Shown here one piece after another: positions 8,280-16,665 of a stretch of 35,445 bases of DNA. Location: positions 1 to 35,445 of the forward strand of contig JAAHGL010000065.1 of assembly GCA_010692635.1 (NCBI GenBank), written 5' to 3'. The notes beneath the pieces are model-generated. The model made no database searches, was not told the DNA's origin, and saw only the letters and a list, made by a program, of their open reading frames with translations. A program made the translations under genes and the position numbers. Position 1 is the first letter of the stretch. Each line of letters opens with the position of its first letter. The stretch is from Symploca sp. SIO2C1. Lineage in GTDB: Bacteria > Cyanobacteriota > Cyanobacteriia > Cyanobacteriales > Coleofasciculaceae.

Positions 8280-11161
8280 TGTTCATTACACCGTGTAGCT
8301 TGCTGAATCAGGGTTGCAATTAGGTTATATTTAAAACTATGGGCTAAAATTGCCAGAGCATCTGCTAAAGAAGCGTTGAGAATACGAATTTCCTCAATCA
8401 AGCTATTTACCTGAGTCATTTTTGAGCGAATGGCGGCTGCTTCTAGGTTATAGAGTAAATCCCTCGGCAGAACAGCTAGGTTGGCTGGAGTTAGAACTGC
8501 TAGCATCTGTTCAGGAGAAGTTATTTTTTTTCTTTGGTAGATTTTGTTGCTATCATCTGCGTAAAGATAATGGACTCCCAAGTGCCTATTCATTGTCTCA
8601 AAAATATCCTTCTCCTGGAAAGGTTTATGGATAAAATCATCACAGCCAACGGAGAGAAGAATTGCCTTCTGTTCCTCTAAAATACTCGCTGTAACGGCAA
8701 TCACAACAGTAGTTTTACCTCTGGTAGTAGATTTAATCTGCTTAGTTGTTTCATAGCCATCCATTACAGGCATCCGCATATCCATAAAGATCAGATGAGG
8801 TTCCCACTCTTGCCAAATAGCGATCGCTTCTTGACCATTACTAGCTTCCTGCAATCCAAATTTAAAAGGAGAGAGGAGTTTAACTAGGAGTTGGCGATTG
8901 GTTGCTTTGTCATCAACAATCAAAATACGATAGCAGGGTTGGTTAGGGGCAAGGGCAAGGATATTAGACCTGGGTTTTTGAGGGGGTATCATTGTAGCAT
9001 CTCCTAAGGAAGCTTGAATTTCAAAGGTGAAGCTACTGCCTACGCCCACTTGACTTTTAACTGTAATCTCACCTCCCATGAGTCGTACAAAGTTACGACT
9101 AATTGCCAATCCTAACCCTGTTCCTTCTTGGGCATTCTTTCCTGTTTGGGTTTGGCTGAAGGCTTGGAAGAGCTGCTTGAGCTCTTCCTCTGCAATACCT
9201 GAACCGGTATCTTCGACTTTAAAGGAGATTGCTAAGAGCTGATTGCTAATGGCTAATTGTTCATTGCTGATTGCTTGTTCTTTTCCATTAGCAATTAGCC
9301 ATTGACTATTAGCAATTCCCACTCGTAAAGTCACACCACCTTTTTTTGTGAATTTGATAGCATTGTTGAGGAGATTAATTAAAATTTGGCGTAACTTGAG
9401 TAAGTCGGTGCAAATATAACGAGGGACATCTGGAGCTCGTTCAAAGAGCAATTGTAAACCTTGACTTTCTGCTCGTAAATGAAACATATCTACAGTTTGG
9501 TCAAGTAAATTCCAGAGGTCGAAATTTTCAGAATTTAGCGTTGTCCTTCCGGCTTCAATTTTGGAGAGGTCTAAAACATTGTTGATCAAGGTCAATAGAT
9601 GCTCACCACTTTGGTTGATAATGCGAATACTATCTCGGTGCTCATGAGTTAAGTCTGAAGAACGATTCAACAACTGAGAAAAGCCCAAAATCGCATTCAG
9701 TGGAGAGCGTAATTCATGACTCATGTTAGCAATAAAAGTGCTTTTAGCTTGATTCGCTACTTCTGCTTTTTCTTTCGCCACAGCCAATTGTTGATTCGAC
9801 TCAGTAAGTTCAACAGTTCGCTCTGCTACTCGTTGTTCTAGAGTTGCAAAGGAAGCTTTTAGTTGGATGGCCATGCTGTTGAAAGACTCAGCGAGTTCTC
9901 CGAGTTCATCTTGGCGATCGATCTCTACCTCCGTTTCCTGCTCCCATTGACCCTCCCTAAGACTTTTTGCTGCTTGGTTCAACTTCAAAATTGGCTGGGT
10001 AATCCAACCTGCTGTAAAAACTCCCAGAATAATTGCTGCAAGCAAAGCTAAGACACAGAGGACGATCGTTATTCTGGTATTGGCATAAATTTCTGCCATA
10101 AAATCTGACTCTGGTACAACCGTCACCATCAGCCAGTTCAGTTCACCTTGGAGCGGAATAACTTGACCTAAATAGCGTTCTGAATTGAACCGGAACTCAA
10201 AAGCCTCCGGTTGGGTAGTATTAGTCAGAGAATGTTCGGTGTTGAAAAGATACTCAGTTGTGGCACGGGTAATCTCATTTTGACTTTGAGTTGCAGATAA
10301 GCGTCGATGCTGAACATCCACATTTTCAGCCAGTTCACTGCGCGGTTGCGGCTCAAAGGGAACTTCTTCTGTTGAAGTGGCAATCAAAAAACCATTGGGT
10401 TCAATCAAAAAAACTTGTCCATTTGTACCTACATTCAGCGTCGCCAGGAATTGTCCCGTTTCAATCAAAGCGCTTGTGGCAACACTAACTCCTTGGAATT
10501 GCTTGTTAGCATCATATAAAGGTAGTGTATGAACCACATGAATTTCAGGCTGATTTTTTCCTTTTGCTAAACTGACGACCAAAGACCAGTTTCCCTGCTT
10601 TGCATTTCGGGCTGCCCCATACCAGGGATTTCCAGGTGGATCATTGTGAGGATCATAATCGGTTCGGATGTCCTGAAGCTCTAAGTTTTCTCCCTTTTCA
10701 TTAGCAAAATATCGATAAAACCCTGGATCTAAAGAGGCATCAAGTTTGCGAATTACGAGATTATCTGGAGGCAGTTGTTCGACTGAAATAAAATCCCCTT
10801 CTTCATTGGCTAAGGCGATAATACTGACTGCTGTAAAAATTTGGTTTTCTTGAGTAAAGTAGTTTTGAAGCCTTTGGAGATCGTAGATATCCAAGAGATT
10901 TTGTTGTACAAGTGCCGCATTATTTTTGTTAACAGATTTGATCAGCGTAAAATAGGAATCGAGATTTTCTTCAACACGATCACCAATCTCTTCCATCAAC
11001 TGATTGGCTAAATCGGTGACTGCCTGTTGACCACTGCGATAGGATAGATAACCCACCAATCCCACTACTACAACAATTTGCAACACGAAGGGCAAAATCA
11101 GCACCTGGCGTAAGGGAATTTGGTGGAGTTTCGGAGCGATCATTGTTCGTAAAATTTTCAT
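8276..11161 (-). CDS. Cache-HAMP hybrid histidine kinase with C-terminal receiver
   Basis: Membrane sensor kinase of about 960 residues (numbering from the GTG one codon upstream, 11164). Helix 1 spans about 22-42, a periplasmic double-Cache-like domain about 45-360 (WYGAARNAKQGNWSL near 181-195), helix 2 about 366-388, HAMP 389-442, coiled coil, HisKA with MSHELRSPLN (His483), HATPase_c with the N box INLLNNAIKFT, DTGSGI and GTGLGLAIS, and a receiver at about 745-865 (Asp795, KPF). The tail is helical and may be Hpt-like, but no clear phospho-His was seen. Cache domains usually bind small extracellular ligands. The residue 616-647 segment of the ATPase domain is a translated STRR. It overlaps the next kinase gene by 4 bp. 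Confidence 0.93.
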   Translation of the reverse strand: MKILRTMIAPKLHQIPLRQVLILPFVLQIVVVVGLVGYLSYRSGQQAVTDLANQLMEEIGDRVEENLDSYFTLIKSVNKNNAALVQQNLLDIYDLQRLQNYFTQENQIFTAVSIIALANEEGDFISVEQLPPDNLVIRKLDASLDPGFYRYFANEKGENLELQDIRTDYDPHNDPPGNPWYGAARNAKQGNWSLVVSLAKGKNQPEIHVVHTLPLYDANKQFQGVSVATSALIETGQFLATLNVGTNGQVFLIEPNGFLIATSTEEVPFEPQPRSELAENVDVQHRRLSATQSQNEITRATTEYLFNTEHSLTNTTQPEAFEFRFNSERYLGQVIPLQGELNWLMVTVVPESDFMAEIYANTRITIVLCVLALLAAIILGVFTAGWITQPILKLNQAAKSLREGQWEQETEVEIDRQDELGELAESFNSMAIQLKASFATLEQRVAERTVELTESNQQLAVAKEKAEVANQAKSTFIANMSHELRSPLNAILGFSQLLNRSSDLTHEHRDSIRIINQSGEHLLTLINNVLDLSKIEAGRTTLNSENFDLWNLLDQTVDMFHLRAESQGLQLLFERAPDVPRYICTDLLKLRQILINLLNNAIKFTKKGGVTLRVGIANSQWLIANGKEQAISNEQLAISNQLLAISFKVEDTGSGIAEEELKQLFQAFSQTQTGKNAQEGTGLGLAISRNFVRLMGGEITVKSQVGVGSSFTFEIQASLGDATMIPPQKPRSNILALAPNQPCYRILIVDDKATNRQLLVKLLSPFKFGLQEASNGQEAIAIWQEWEPHLIFMDMRMPVMDGYETTKQIKSTTRGKTTVVIAVTASILEEQKAILLSVGCDDFIHKPFQEKDIFETMNRHLGVHYLYADDSNKIYQRKKITSPEQMLAVLTPANLAVLPRDLLYNLEAAAIRSKMTQVNSLIEEIRILNASLADALAILAHSFKYNLIATLIQQATRCNEQ
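9224..9319 (-). repeat. STRR inserted in frame in the kinase ATPase domain
   Basis: Degenerate GCTAATN/GCAATNA-type heptamers, read on the coding strand as repeated AISNEQL-like peptides. They separate the N box from the DxGxG box of HATPase_c. The same heptamer family fills several intergenic gaps in the window. Confidence 0.8.
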
Positions 11162-11301
11162 CACTGTTACATGGCAAGCATCTTAGCTAAATCCCTCTAC
11201 AAATTTACTTTCCTGTTTTACGTTGACCTACTTAAACTATTCATAAGCATCCCAATGGGAGCAAATGTAAACCGAAGCTGAGGGAAATAAGTAGACATCC
11301 C

Positions 11302-11336
11302 CAATTAGCAATTAGCAATTAACAATTAGCAATTCA
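11302..11336. repeat. STRR CAATTAG x4-5
   Basis: Heptamers directly abut the stop codon of the ABC permease gene (TGA read from 11336 to 11334). They fill part of the 170-bp gap to the kinase gene. Confidence 0.85.
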
Positions 11337-12311
11337 ACGCAACTGCTCCTGCTGTCGGAAGCGGCGGATATTACCAATCATGACTGGAACAATTGCCAGT
11401 AATAAGATAACTGCGATCGCACTACCCCGTCCAAAGTTTCTAAAATTGAACATTTCTTTGAGCATCCGACTAGCAATCACTTCTGTACCCTGATTACCAT
11501 TAGTCATTACCCAAACAATATCAAAGACTTTAAGCACCATAATCACCACCGTGGTAGCAACAACAGCAATGGTAGAGCTAATCATGGGAATGGTAATTTT
11601 CCAGAATATTTGCCACTCATTTGCTCCATCCATCCGTGCCGCTTCAATAATATCTTTGGGAATCCCCTTGACAGCGGCAGAAAACAAGATTGTGCAAAAA
11701 CCCGTCTGCAGCCAGATCATAATAGCAATTAGGGCAAAGTTATTAAGGGAGGGCTCCACCAACCAACCAATCGGCTCGAATCCCAGACTAGTAATAATCC
11801 CATTGAGCAAACCAATTTGTGCTGTGCCTGCAGGACGAAAAGCATACACAAAACGCCAAATCACACTTGCTCCCACAAAGGAGATTGCTAAGGGTAAAAA
11901 GATTAAAGCTTTAGCAAAGGACTCATAGCGTACTCGATCGACCAACACAGCTATTATCAGCCCTAGTGCTACACTGAAGCTAGTGACCAGCACTAACCAC
12001 AGGATATTATTACTGAAGGCAGCTAGCATCGTACTGTTGGTGAAAGCAAAGATGTAGTTGTCTAGACCAACAAAGTTTTGAGAGCGTTGATCTAAAAAAC
12101 TGAGGTAAATCGTGTTTAGGGTGGGGAGAAACAGATAACCACTCAGTACTATGAGCGCAGGAGCTAAATAAATCCACGGAAGAACTCGGTGACGCCATTT
12201 ATTCGGCAGGAAGTTAGCTAGGTAATTTAGCCCATAAAATATGCCAATAACCCCGCCACAACCAAGGATTATGGCGAGAATGATACTGAAAATTTTGCTT
12301 AAGGTAGGCAT
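11334..12311 (-). CDS. Sugar ABC transporter permease (MalF/UgpA type)
   Basis: Inner-membrane permease subunit of a carbohydrate-uptake ABC importer. The 325 residues hold about seven helices, an extra N-terminal helix included. The EAA loop that docks the ATPase is clear: EAARMDGANEWQIFWKITIP at about 220-240. The overall look is that of alpha-glucoside or glucosylglycerol permeases (AglF/GgtC), but the substrate cannot be settled. No second permease, binding protein or ATPase lies within the window next to it; the gene to the right is divergent. The partner subunits must be elsewhere. The Cache kinase gene lies 170 bp downstream on the same strand, which may or may not be one transcript. 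Confidence 0.9.
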   Translation of the reverse strand: MPTLSKIFSIILAIILGCGGVIGIFYGLNYLANFLPNKWRHRVLPWIYLAPALIVLSGYLFLPTLNTIYLSFLDQRSQNFVGLDNYIFAFTNSTMLAAFSNNILWLVLVTSFSVALGLIIAVLVDRVRYESFAKALIFLPLAISFVGASVIWRFVYAFRPAGTAQIGLLNGIITSLGFEPIGWLVEPSLNNFALIAIMIWLQTGFCTILFSAAVKGIPKDIIEAARMDGANEWQIFWKITIPMISSTIAVVATTVVIMVLKVFDIVWVMTNGNQGTEVIASRMLKEMFNFRNFGRGSAIAVILLLAIVPVMIGNIRRFRQQEQLR

Positions 12312-12398
12312 TGCTATTTGCTGAACTCAGTGAATATACGTATTTCATATTGTAGTACTAAATAAATGGTAATATAACTCAAAATTTTCTGAGCCGGA

Positions 12399-12543
12399 GT
12401 TAATATCTCAAGAGCTTGAGTTAATACCTTAAGAGCTTAAGTTAACGATTTAGAGGCTCAGTTAAAACCTTGAGATCCTAAGTTAACGATTTAGATCCTA
12501 AGTTAAGACCTTCTAGATCCTAAGTTAAGGCTCTTAACAATTT
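12399..12543. repeat. Seven-unit imperfect 20-22 bp tandem repeat array
   Basis: Units begin at 12399, 12420, 12441, 12461, 12482, 12502 and 12524. Each starts GTTAA, has a central CCTT/ATTT-AGA stretch, and ends near CTTAA or CCTAA. The period is about 21 bp, two helical turns. A 13-bp stretch of the array (CCTAAGTTAAGAC, 12497-12509) recurs inverted at 12677-12689. The array is non-coding, lying in the 574-bp gap between divergent permease and sigma-factor genes. Confidence 0.85.
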
Positions 12544-12743
12544 AAAGATGAACCATACTTTTACTCTCTCAGGTAATTTTGGCGATTAAAATTTAGTTTT
12601 TCAGTGGCTCAAACTCAAGCCAGGGATGAGTTTTAATAATTGCTTGTAAGTTAATAACTAACTTCTGTGATTAAGAGTCTTAACTTAGGTTGTCAAAAAT
12701 AGATGGAAGTTGCATAGTTATTTTAGTGGTCAGGGTTGAAGTG
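12544..12743. other. AT-rich intergenic stretch
   Basis: No convincing ORF longer than about 13 codons. It contains the inverted copy of the array core (12677-12689), itself overlapping the palindrome TTAAGA-G-TCTTAA (12671-12683). It is otherwise plain, and probably part of a promoter/leader region. Confidence 0.5.
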
Positions 12744-12780
12744 AGGTTTCTCCGTCCCTTCCGGGGAAGCCTACTTTTTC
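12744..12780 (+). terminator. Rho-independent-terminator-like hairpin in the sigma-gene leader
   Basis: Arm 12744-12753 (AGGTTTCTCC) pairs along all ten positions, two of them G-U, with 12763-12772 (GGGGAAGCCT). The loop is nine bases, and CTTTTTC follows. No plus-strand gene lies upstream, so it would end a small RNA or act as an attenuator 110 bp before the sigma-factor start. Confidence 0.55.
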
Positions 12781-12834
12781 TAAAATTAGGAATATTTTAA
12801 AGAAAAATTCTTTATCTGTGACCAACTAAAATCA

Positions 12835-12855
12835 CTAATAACTAACTGTTATTAG
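12835..12855. promoter_or_regulatory. 8-bp inverted repeat 31 bp before the sigma-factor start
   Basis: CTAATAAC (12835-12842), five bases, GTTATTAG (12848-12855). The symmetry and position suit an operator or a leader hairpin near the start codon; no protein is known for it. Confidence 0.4.
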
Positions 12856-12885
12856 CTAATTAATACTTTACAAAAGGTTAAATTT

Positions 12886-13761
12886 ATGCTGTTTACAGGG
12901 AGTTCTGGTGATAGGAAGCCCCTCGTTCAACTTTGCTTTATTTCATTACAAAAGGTCGAAGCTGAGACAAATCTAGAAGAGCAGAGCCTATTGAAAAATA
13001 AATACCAAGGTGATGCCACTGTCTTTTGGCAGCTATGGGTACAGCACCAAGACTATCTTTATCAGCGTTGTCTGAATTGGATGAAAGGCAACTATACAGA
13101 TGCCCAAGAAGCACTCAGTCGAGCCAGCATCAAAGCTTGGGAGAAATGGCAAGACTACGCTGAGACAATTACTAATCCTAAAGCATGGATGACTCAACTA
13201 ACTCATAACCTCTGTCTAGATATGCATCGAGAGTATAGGAGAGAAGCCAGAGGTATTGAGGGCATTGAAGAAATTGCGATGGCAGAGGATAACTATCTTG
13301 CTTTTAGCTCCTCATCTTCGGAGTCAACAGTCCTTGATCGCGAAAGGAATAGTTACCTTTATCGTATCCTTAACACCTTGCCTGCTAAAGTGCGTATTCC
13401 TTTTATCCTTTGGTGTGAAGAGGAGATGTCGTATTCAGATATTGCTAAACAACTCGCTCTCCCCAAAGAAAAAGTGCGAAAACGAGTTCAACAAGGGCGA
13501 ACTCTTCTCAAAAAACAGCTGCAGGAGTATTTTTCAGAGTTGGATGACTCTTCTTGTGCGGGGGAAGAACAATTCAACTATGAATTCATAAAGCTGGCAT
13601 GGGAAAAACTTCTATCCGAACCAATCACGACTTCCGGCTGCAAAACACAGATAAATACCAAGTGTACTTCAGAGTCCATCGATTACAAGGTTACTACCAC
13701 ATGTTTAGAAGTGCTATCACATCAATGGTACAGTTCCCACAGTTGTCTGGGGTGGAGATGA
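12886..13761 (+). CDS. Sigma-70 family (ECF-like) RNA polymerase sigma factor
   Basis: 291 residues. Region 2 covers about 46-118, with the promoter-opening helix TDAQEALSRASIKAW and a conserved NPKAWMTQLTHNLCLDMHR block. Region 4 covers about 155-212, with the helix-turn-helix MSYSDIAKQLALPKEKVRKR. There is a linker with a Ser run (141-145) and no region 1.1 or 3, as in ECF sigmas. The extra C-terminal 75 residues, Cys- and Thr-rich at the end, are not part of the usual fold. The stop TGA overlaps the downstream ATG (ATGA, 13758-13761). No anti-sigma gene with a transmembrane segment is adjacent; the coupled TPR protein takes the place where one often sits. Confidence 0.82.
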   Translation: MLFTGSSGDRKPLVQLCFISLQKVEAETNLEEQSLLKNKYQGDATVFWQLWVQHQDYLYQRCLNWMKGNYTDAQEALSRASIKAWEKWQDYAETITNPKAWMTQLTHNLCLDMHREYRREARGIEGIEEIAMAEDNYLAFSSSSSESTVLDRERNSYLYRILNTLPAKVRIPFILWCEEEMSYSDIAKQLALPKEKVRKRVQQGRTLLKKQLQEYFSELDDSSCAGEEQFNYEFIKLAWEKLLSEPITTSGCKTQINTKCTSESIDYKVTTTCLEVLSHQWYSSHSCLGWR

Positions 13762-15293
13762 GCATTCACCTTGTCTTAGATGAGAAACCAACCAGAACCA
13801 ACCAAAAGCTGAAAACATTAAGCCGTTATCTGCAAAAGTATCCCTCAGGATGGAAAAAACGTTTGGAATTGGCGGATCTGTTGTACAAAATGGGGTGCTG
13901 GCAAGAAGCAGTTGGGCAGTACCGCCAAGCACTTGAGCAGGAACCCTGTTTGATAGAGGTACGGCTAAAAATAGGGAAGATTTTACATCTGATGGGAAAA
14001 AATACAGAAGCGATCGCAGTTTATCAGGAAGCCTCGTCTTTATGTCACAATGCTGCCACTAAGTATCATCTAGAGGGATTAATTGAACTGTATCGCGATC
14101 GCCTGATGGGAGCGGTGAAGCTGTTTGAGTCAGCAGCTGCCATTGAAGCCGACAACCCAGCTCACTGGCACATGATTGCGCAGGTATACCAAAAAACAGA
14201 ATCTCCTACAGCAGCACTGCAAGCCTTTGATGCTGCCTTATCACTCAATCCGAATGACGTTGTTGCTTTGAGCCAGAGTTATCAGCCTCTGTTAGCAGTG
14301 GGGAAATTTCAGCAAGCACGGCAGCGCTTGGAGCAGGCATTAAAGCTATCCCCTAATGATTATCGCACTCTCCAACAGTTAGGAACACATCGCTGTCATC
14401 AAGGGTTAGTTAAGGGTGAGGAGGGCAAACAGACTAAACAGTTGCTCAAAACTGCCTTAGCTTTGGCTCCTCATTCTGCCACTGCTCATCAAGTGTTGTC
14501 ACTTTACCACCTGTGCCGGGGTGAGTGGAACAAAGGGGTTGCAGTATTGCTGAAGTTTACAGAAGAACATCCCAACAATCCTCTTGGCTGGTATCACTAT
14601 GCTCAGTGTCTGTTTTCTACGGGAAATTACCATACTGCTGCTGAGGCAATTCTGAAAGCTTATCAACTTTACCAAAACGATTGTGAAATTTATCGGGCGC
14701 TGTGTGAGATTTTGCCTGCTGCTGAGAAATGGAAGGAGTTTGGGATTGATGTTCCCTCAGATTCAGATTCTGTCTCCCTAATAGAAGAGATGCTGGATTG
14801 TTTTCCCCAAAACTGGAGTGTCTGGGTAACGGCAGGGCGAGTGTTAGTGAAACATTATCAGGATATAGAACAAGGGTGTATGATTTCTGCCCACGCCGTG
14901 CAACTTCAGCCGAACCTAGCTGATGCTTGGTTTCTGCATGGGCGGGTACTAGCACTAGCTGGGAAACATCGGGAGGCAACAGAAGCACTGAAACGAGGAT
15001 GGCAATCGCCATCCAAAGGTTATTTGCAATCGGTATCAGCAGCTATGTGGTTGGGGGAAAGTTATCAGGCATTAGGGGATGAGCCTAGGAGTCGGAAATG
15101 CTTGGAAGAAGCTTGGGGTTTCACTAAAGTACTGATGGAATTTAACCCCACCACCGCTTATTACTGGCAAGGGAGAGCATTATTGGCATTGGGGGATGTG
15201 AGGGGTGCAAGGAAAGCTTACCGCAGCGCCCTGTCTGGGCAGTTGCTCTACCCAGCACGAGGAGAGGTAAAGGAGGCTCTGGCACATTTGTAA
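13758..15293 (+). CDS. TPR-repeat protein, coupled to the sigma factor
   Basis: 511 residues, almost wholly helical TPR units (for example WQEAVGQYRQALEQEP, TAALQAFDAALSLNPND, FQQARQRLEQALKLSPND). It has no signal peptide or membrane segment, so it should be cytosolic and act as a protein-binding scaffold. An in-frame start at 13599 would add 53 residues, but that stretch lies inside the sigma gene and does not look like TPR. The ATG at 13758 forms the ATGA overlap with the sigma stop and is preceded by GGTGGAG. Coupled synthesis suggests it binds or controls the sigma factor; that is inference. Confidence 0.82.
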   Translation: MSIHLVLDEKPTRTNQKLKTLSRYLQKYPSGWKKRLELADLLYKMGCWQEAVGQYRQALEQEPCLIEVRLKIGKILHLMGKNTEAIAVYQEASSLCHNAATKYHLEGLIELYRDRLMGAVKLFESAAAIEADNPAHWHMIAQVYQKTESPTAALQAFDAALSLNPNDVVALSQSYQPLLAVGKFQQARQRLEQALKLSPNDYRTLQQLGTHRCHQGLVKGEEGKQTKQLLKTALALAPHSATAHQVLSLYHLCRGEWNKGVAVLLKFTEEHPNNPLGWYHYAQCLFSTGNYHTAAEAILKAYQLYQNDCEIYRALCEILPAAEKWKEFGIDVPSDSDSVSLIEEMLDCFPQNWSVWVTAGRVLVKHYQDIEQGCMISAHAVQLQPNLADAWFLHGRVLALAGKHREATEALKRGWQSPSKGYLQSVSAAMWLGESYQALGDEPRSRKCLEEAWGFTKVLMEFNPTTAYYWQGRALLALGDVRGARKAYRSALSGQLLYPARGEVKEALAHL

Positions 15294-15329
15294 GGAGAGG
15301 GAAGAAGAAACACTATTGAATTGTTATGG

Positions 15330-16046
15330 CTACTGCATATCTGGCTCCCCACCTAACTGCTTAAGCCTAGCCAGCAGTTCTTCCACACGTTGCTGTGCTA
15401 ATTCTTTTTCATGTTTTTCTTGTTCAGCTCTCTCTTGTGGAGTGGGAATTAATTGCCCCTGTGGACTAAAAAACCGTAGCTTTGATTCATAAACCCCCAC
15501 AAACAACTCTAACTGCTGACTCCACAACCACTCTTTCTCATTTGGCTCTATGGGTTGGTATCTACCTCCTACCAGGCTGAATCCTTTGAACTCCAAGGTA
15601 TCAGGGTGAAACCAGAAATATTCCGGTGTGCGAAAAGTGTCTTGGTAAAGCTGTTTCTTCAACCCCTTATCAACATTGGCAGTGCTGTTAGAAAGCAGTT
15701 CAATAATTACATTAGGATATTTCCCCTGTTCGGCCCACAGTACCCAGCTTTTGCGTGGTTTATTTTCTGTACCCAGAACCACAAAAAAATCTGGTCCACG
15801 AAAGTCCCGAGTAGTAATGTGTTCCGGACTGAAATAAATCGTGAGGTTCCCAGTCGCATAGAAGCTGGTGCGCTCTCGCCACCACCACTTGATACAAGCC
15901 AACAACAGCTCTATTTGATCACGATGCAAGTCACTTTCCAAAGGTGGTTCATCACTCCATAAATCGCAGGGTGGAATGATTATATCTTCCTCTTCCGTCG
16001 GTATCGTTAAACTTGCCGTAGCCTCTGAATTTTGAGCAAAGGTCAT
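15330..16046 (-). CDS. Uma2 family (DUF820) PD-(D/E)XK endonuclease-like protein
   Basis: 238 residues, full length for the family. Nuclease-fold signatures are RGPDFFVVLG (about 92-101) and the strand VIIELLSNSTANVDKGLKKQLY (about 113-134) carrying E and K of the active site. The C-terminal 30 residues (ERAEQEKHEKELAQQRVEEL) form a charged coiled coil, common in cyanobacterial members. Uma2 genes occur in many copies in filamentous cyanobacteria; their biological role is not firmly known. It converges with the TPR gene, 36 bp away. Confidence 0.88.
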   Translation of the reverse strand: MTFAQNSEATASLTIPTEEEDIIIPPCDLWSDEPPLESDLHRDQIELLLACIKWWWRERTSFYATGNLTIYFSPEHITTRDFRGPDFFVVLGTENKPRKSWVLWAEQGKYPNVIIELLSNSTANVDKGLKKQLYQDTFRTPEYFWFHPDTLEFKGFSLVGGRYQPIEPNEKEWLWSQQLELFVGVYESKLRFFSPQGQLIPTPQERAEQEKHEKELAQQRVEELLARLKQLGGEPDMQ

Positions 16047-16189
16047 AGTGGTTAAAGGGCAAAATGGCTACCTCTAGTTTAATCCGGGGTTTCTCTCTTG
16101 ATTCATCACTTTTTTTAGCTCCGCTTTACATAGTAGCCGAGTTAAGAAACTGCGATCGCCTATCAAAAATCTATTACTCACTCCAAACA

Positions 16190-16255
16190 CTAAAAAACTC
16201 TTACCAAATCTGAGTCCATTGCGTCTTCGTCCAAATACAAGCGAATTACACTCAT
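16190..16255 (-). pseudogene. DUF5615 (VapC45-like) toxin remnant
   Basis: ATG at 16255 overlaps the antitoxin stop (ATGA, 16252-16255). The 21 codons read MSVIRLYLDEDAMDSDLVRVF then TAG. The LYLDEDAMDSDLV stretch is the beginning of the PIN-like DUF5615 toxin, which normally has about 110 residues. The following 110 bp show no continuation in any frame that looks like the family. Confidence 0.72.
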
Positions 16256-16551
16256 TGTAGATTCGGATTTTTTTGATAGTGTAGTGCAGCCAGTTGCTCA
16301 TAAGCTTGTTGTTCCTCGGCTAAATCTTGCTCAATTTCCTCTCGGTTAGCATGAAAGTAGGCTAATGATGCATAAATCTGTGTAATTGTCAAGTGATTCA
16401 GCCGTCTGGCAATTTCCTCCGCGCTGTAACCCTGTTTGTATAACCCCGCAACACGACGAACAGATGTACCAGTACCGGCAATAAGAGGACGACCTCCACG
16501 GAGTTGAGAATTGGTTGTAATCAGTTTACCGATATCAGTAATAGTTGCCAC
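16252..16551 (-). CDS. DUF433 antitoxin (VapB45-like)
   Basis: 99 residues with the DUF433 winged-HTH pattern: RGGRPLIAGTGTSVRRVAGLYKQGYSAEEIARRL (about 18-51), then TITQIYASLAYFHANREEI (55-73). In intact loci it neutralises a DUF5615 PIN-like ribonuclease encoded directly downstream. Here that gene survives only as 21 codons, so this antitoxin appears to be an orphan. Its own reading frame is intact. Confidence 0.85.
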   Translation of the reverse strand: MATITDIGKLITTNSQLRGGRPLIAGTGTSVRRVAGLYKQGYSAEEIARRLNHLTITQIYASLAYFHANREEIEQDLAEEQQAYEQLAALHYQKNPNLQ

Positions 16552-16665
16552 AAGTTTTAGTTTCTACAAGTCTCATACTTATAGTTTAAGGGGTGAGTGC
16601 GACCTCGAAGCAGTAACAGTGCGATCGCTTTGTGTGAAGCAATGCTGGAAAAGCGTGCGATACCC

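Noticed and set aside
8422-8634. Plus-strand ORFs inside the kinase genes (for example 8422-8634, 7336-7617)
   Set aside because: Antisense shadows of strongly supported kinase domains.
10980-11177. 65-codon frame at the start of the Cache kinase
   Set aside because: Shadow of the kinase gene in another frame; no recognisable protein.
11334-12311. Naming the permease ggtC or aglF
   Set aside because: Family resemblance is clear but substrate-specific residues and partner genes are not visible.
12399-12543. CRISPR array reading of the 21-bp repeats
   Set aside because: The units are directly adjacent with no unique spacers, too variable, and no cas genes are present.
13599-13757. Longer N-terminus for the TPR protein
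   Set aside because: This 53-codon stretch lies inside the sigma gene's frame-shifted region; the ATG at 13758 gives the ATGA overlap and the first TPR-like residues.
16074-16301. Minus-strand frame of 75 codons over the toxin remnant
   Set aside because: It is out of frame with the DUF5615 start and shows no family features; probably chance.
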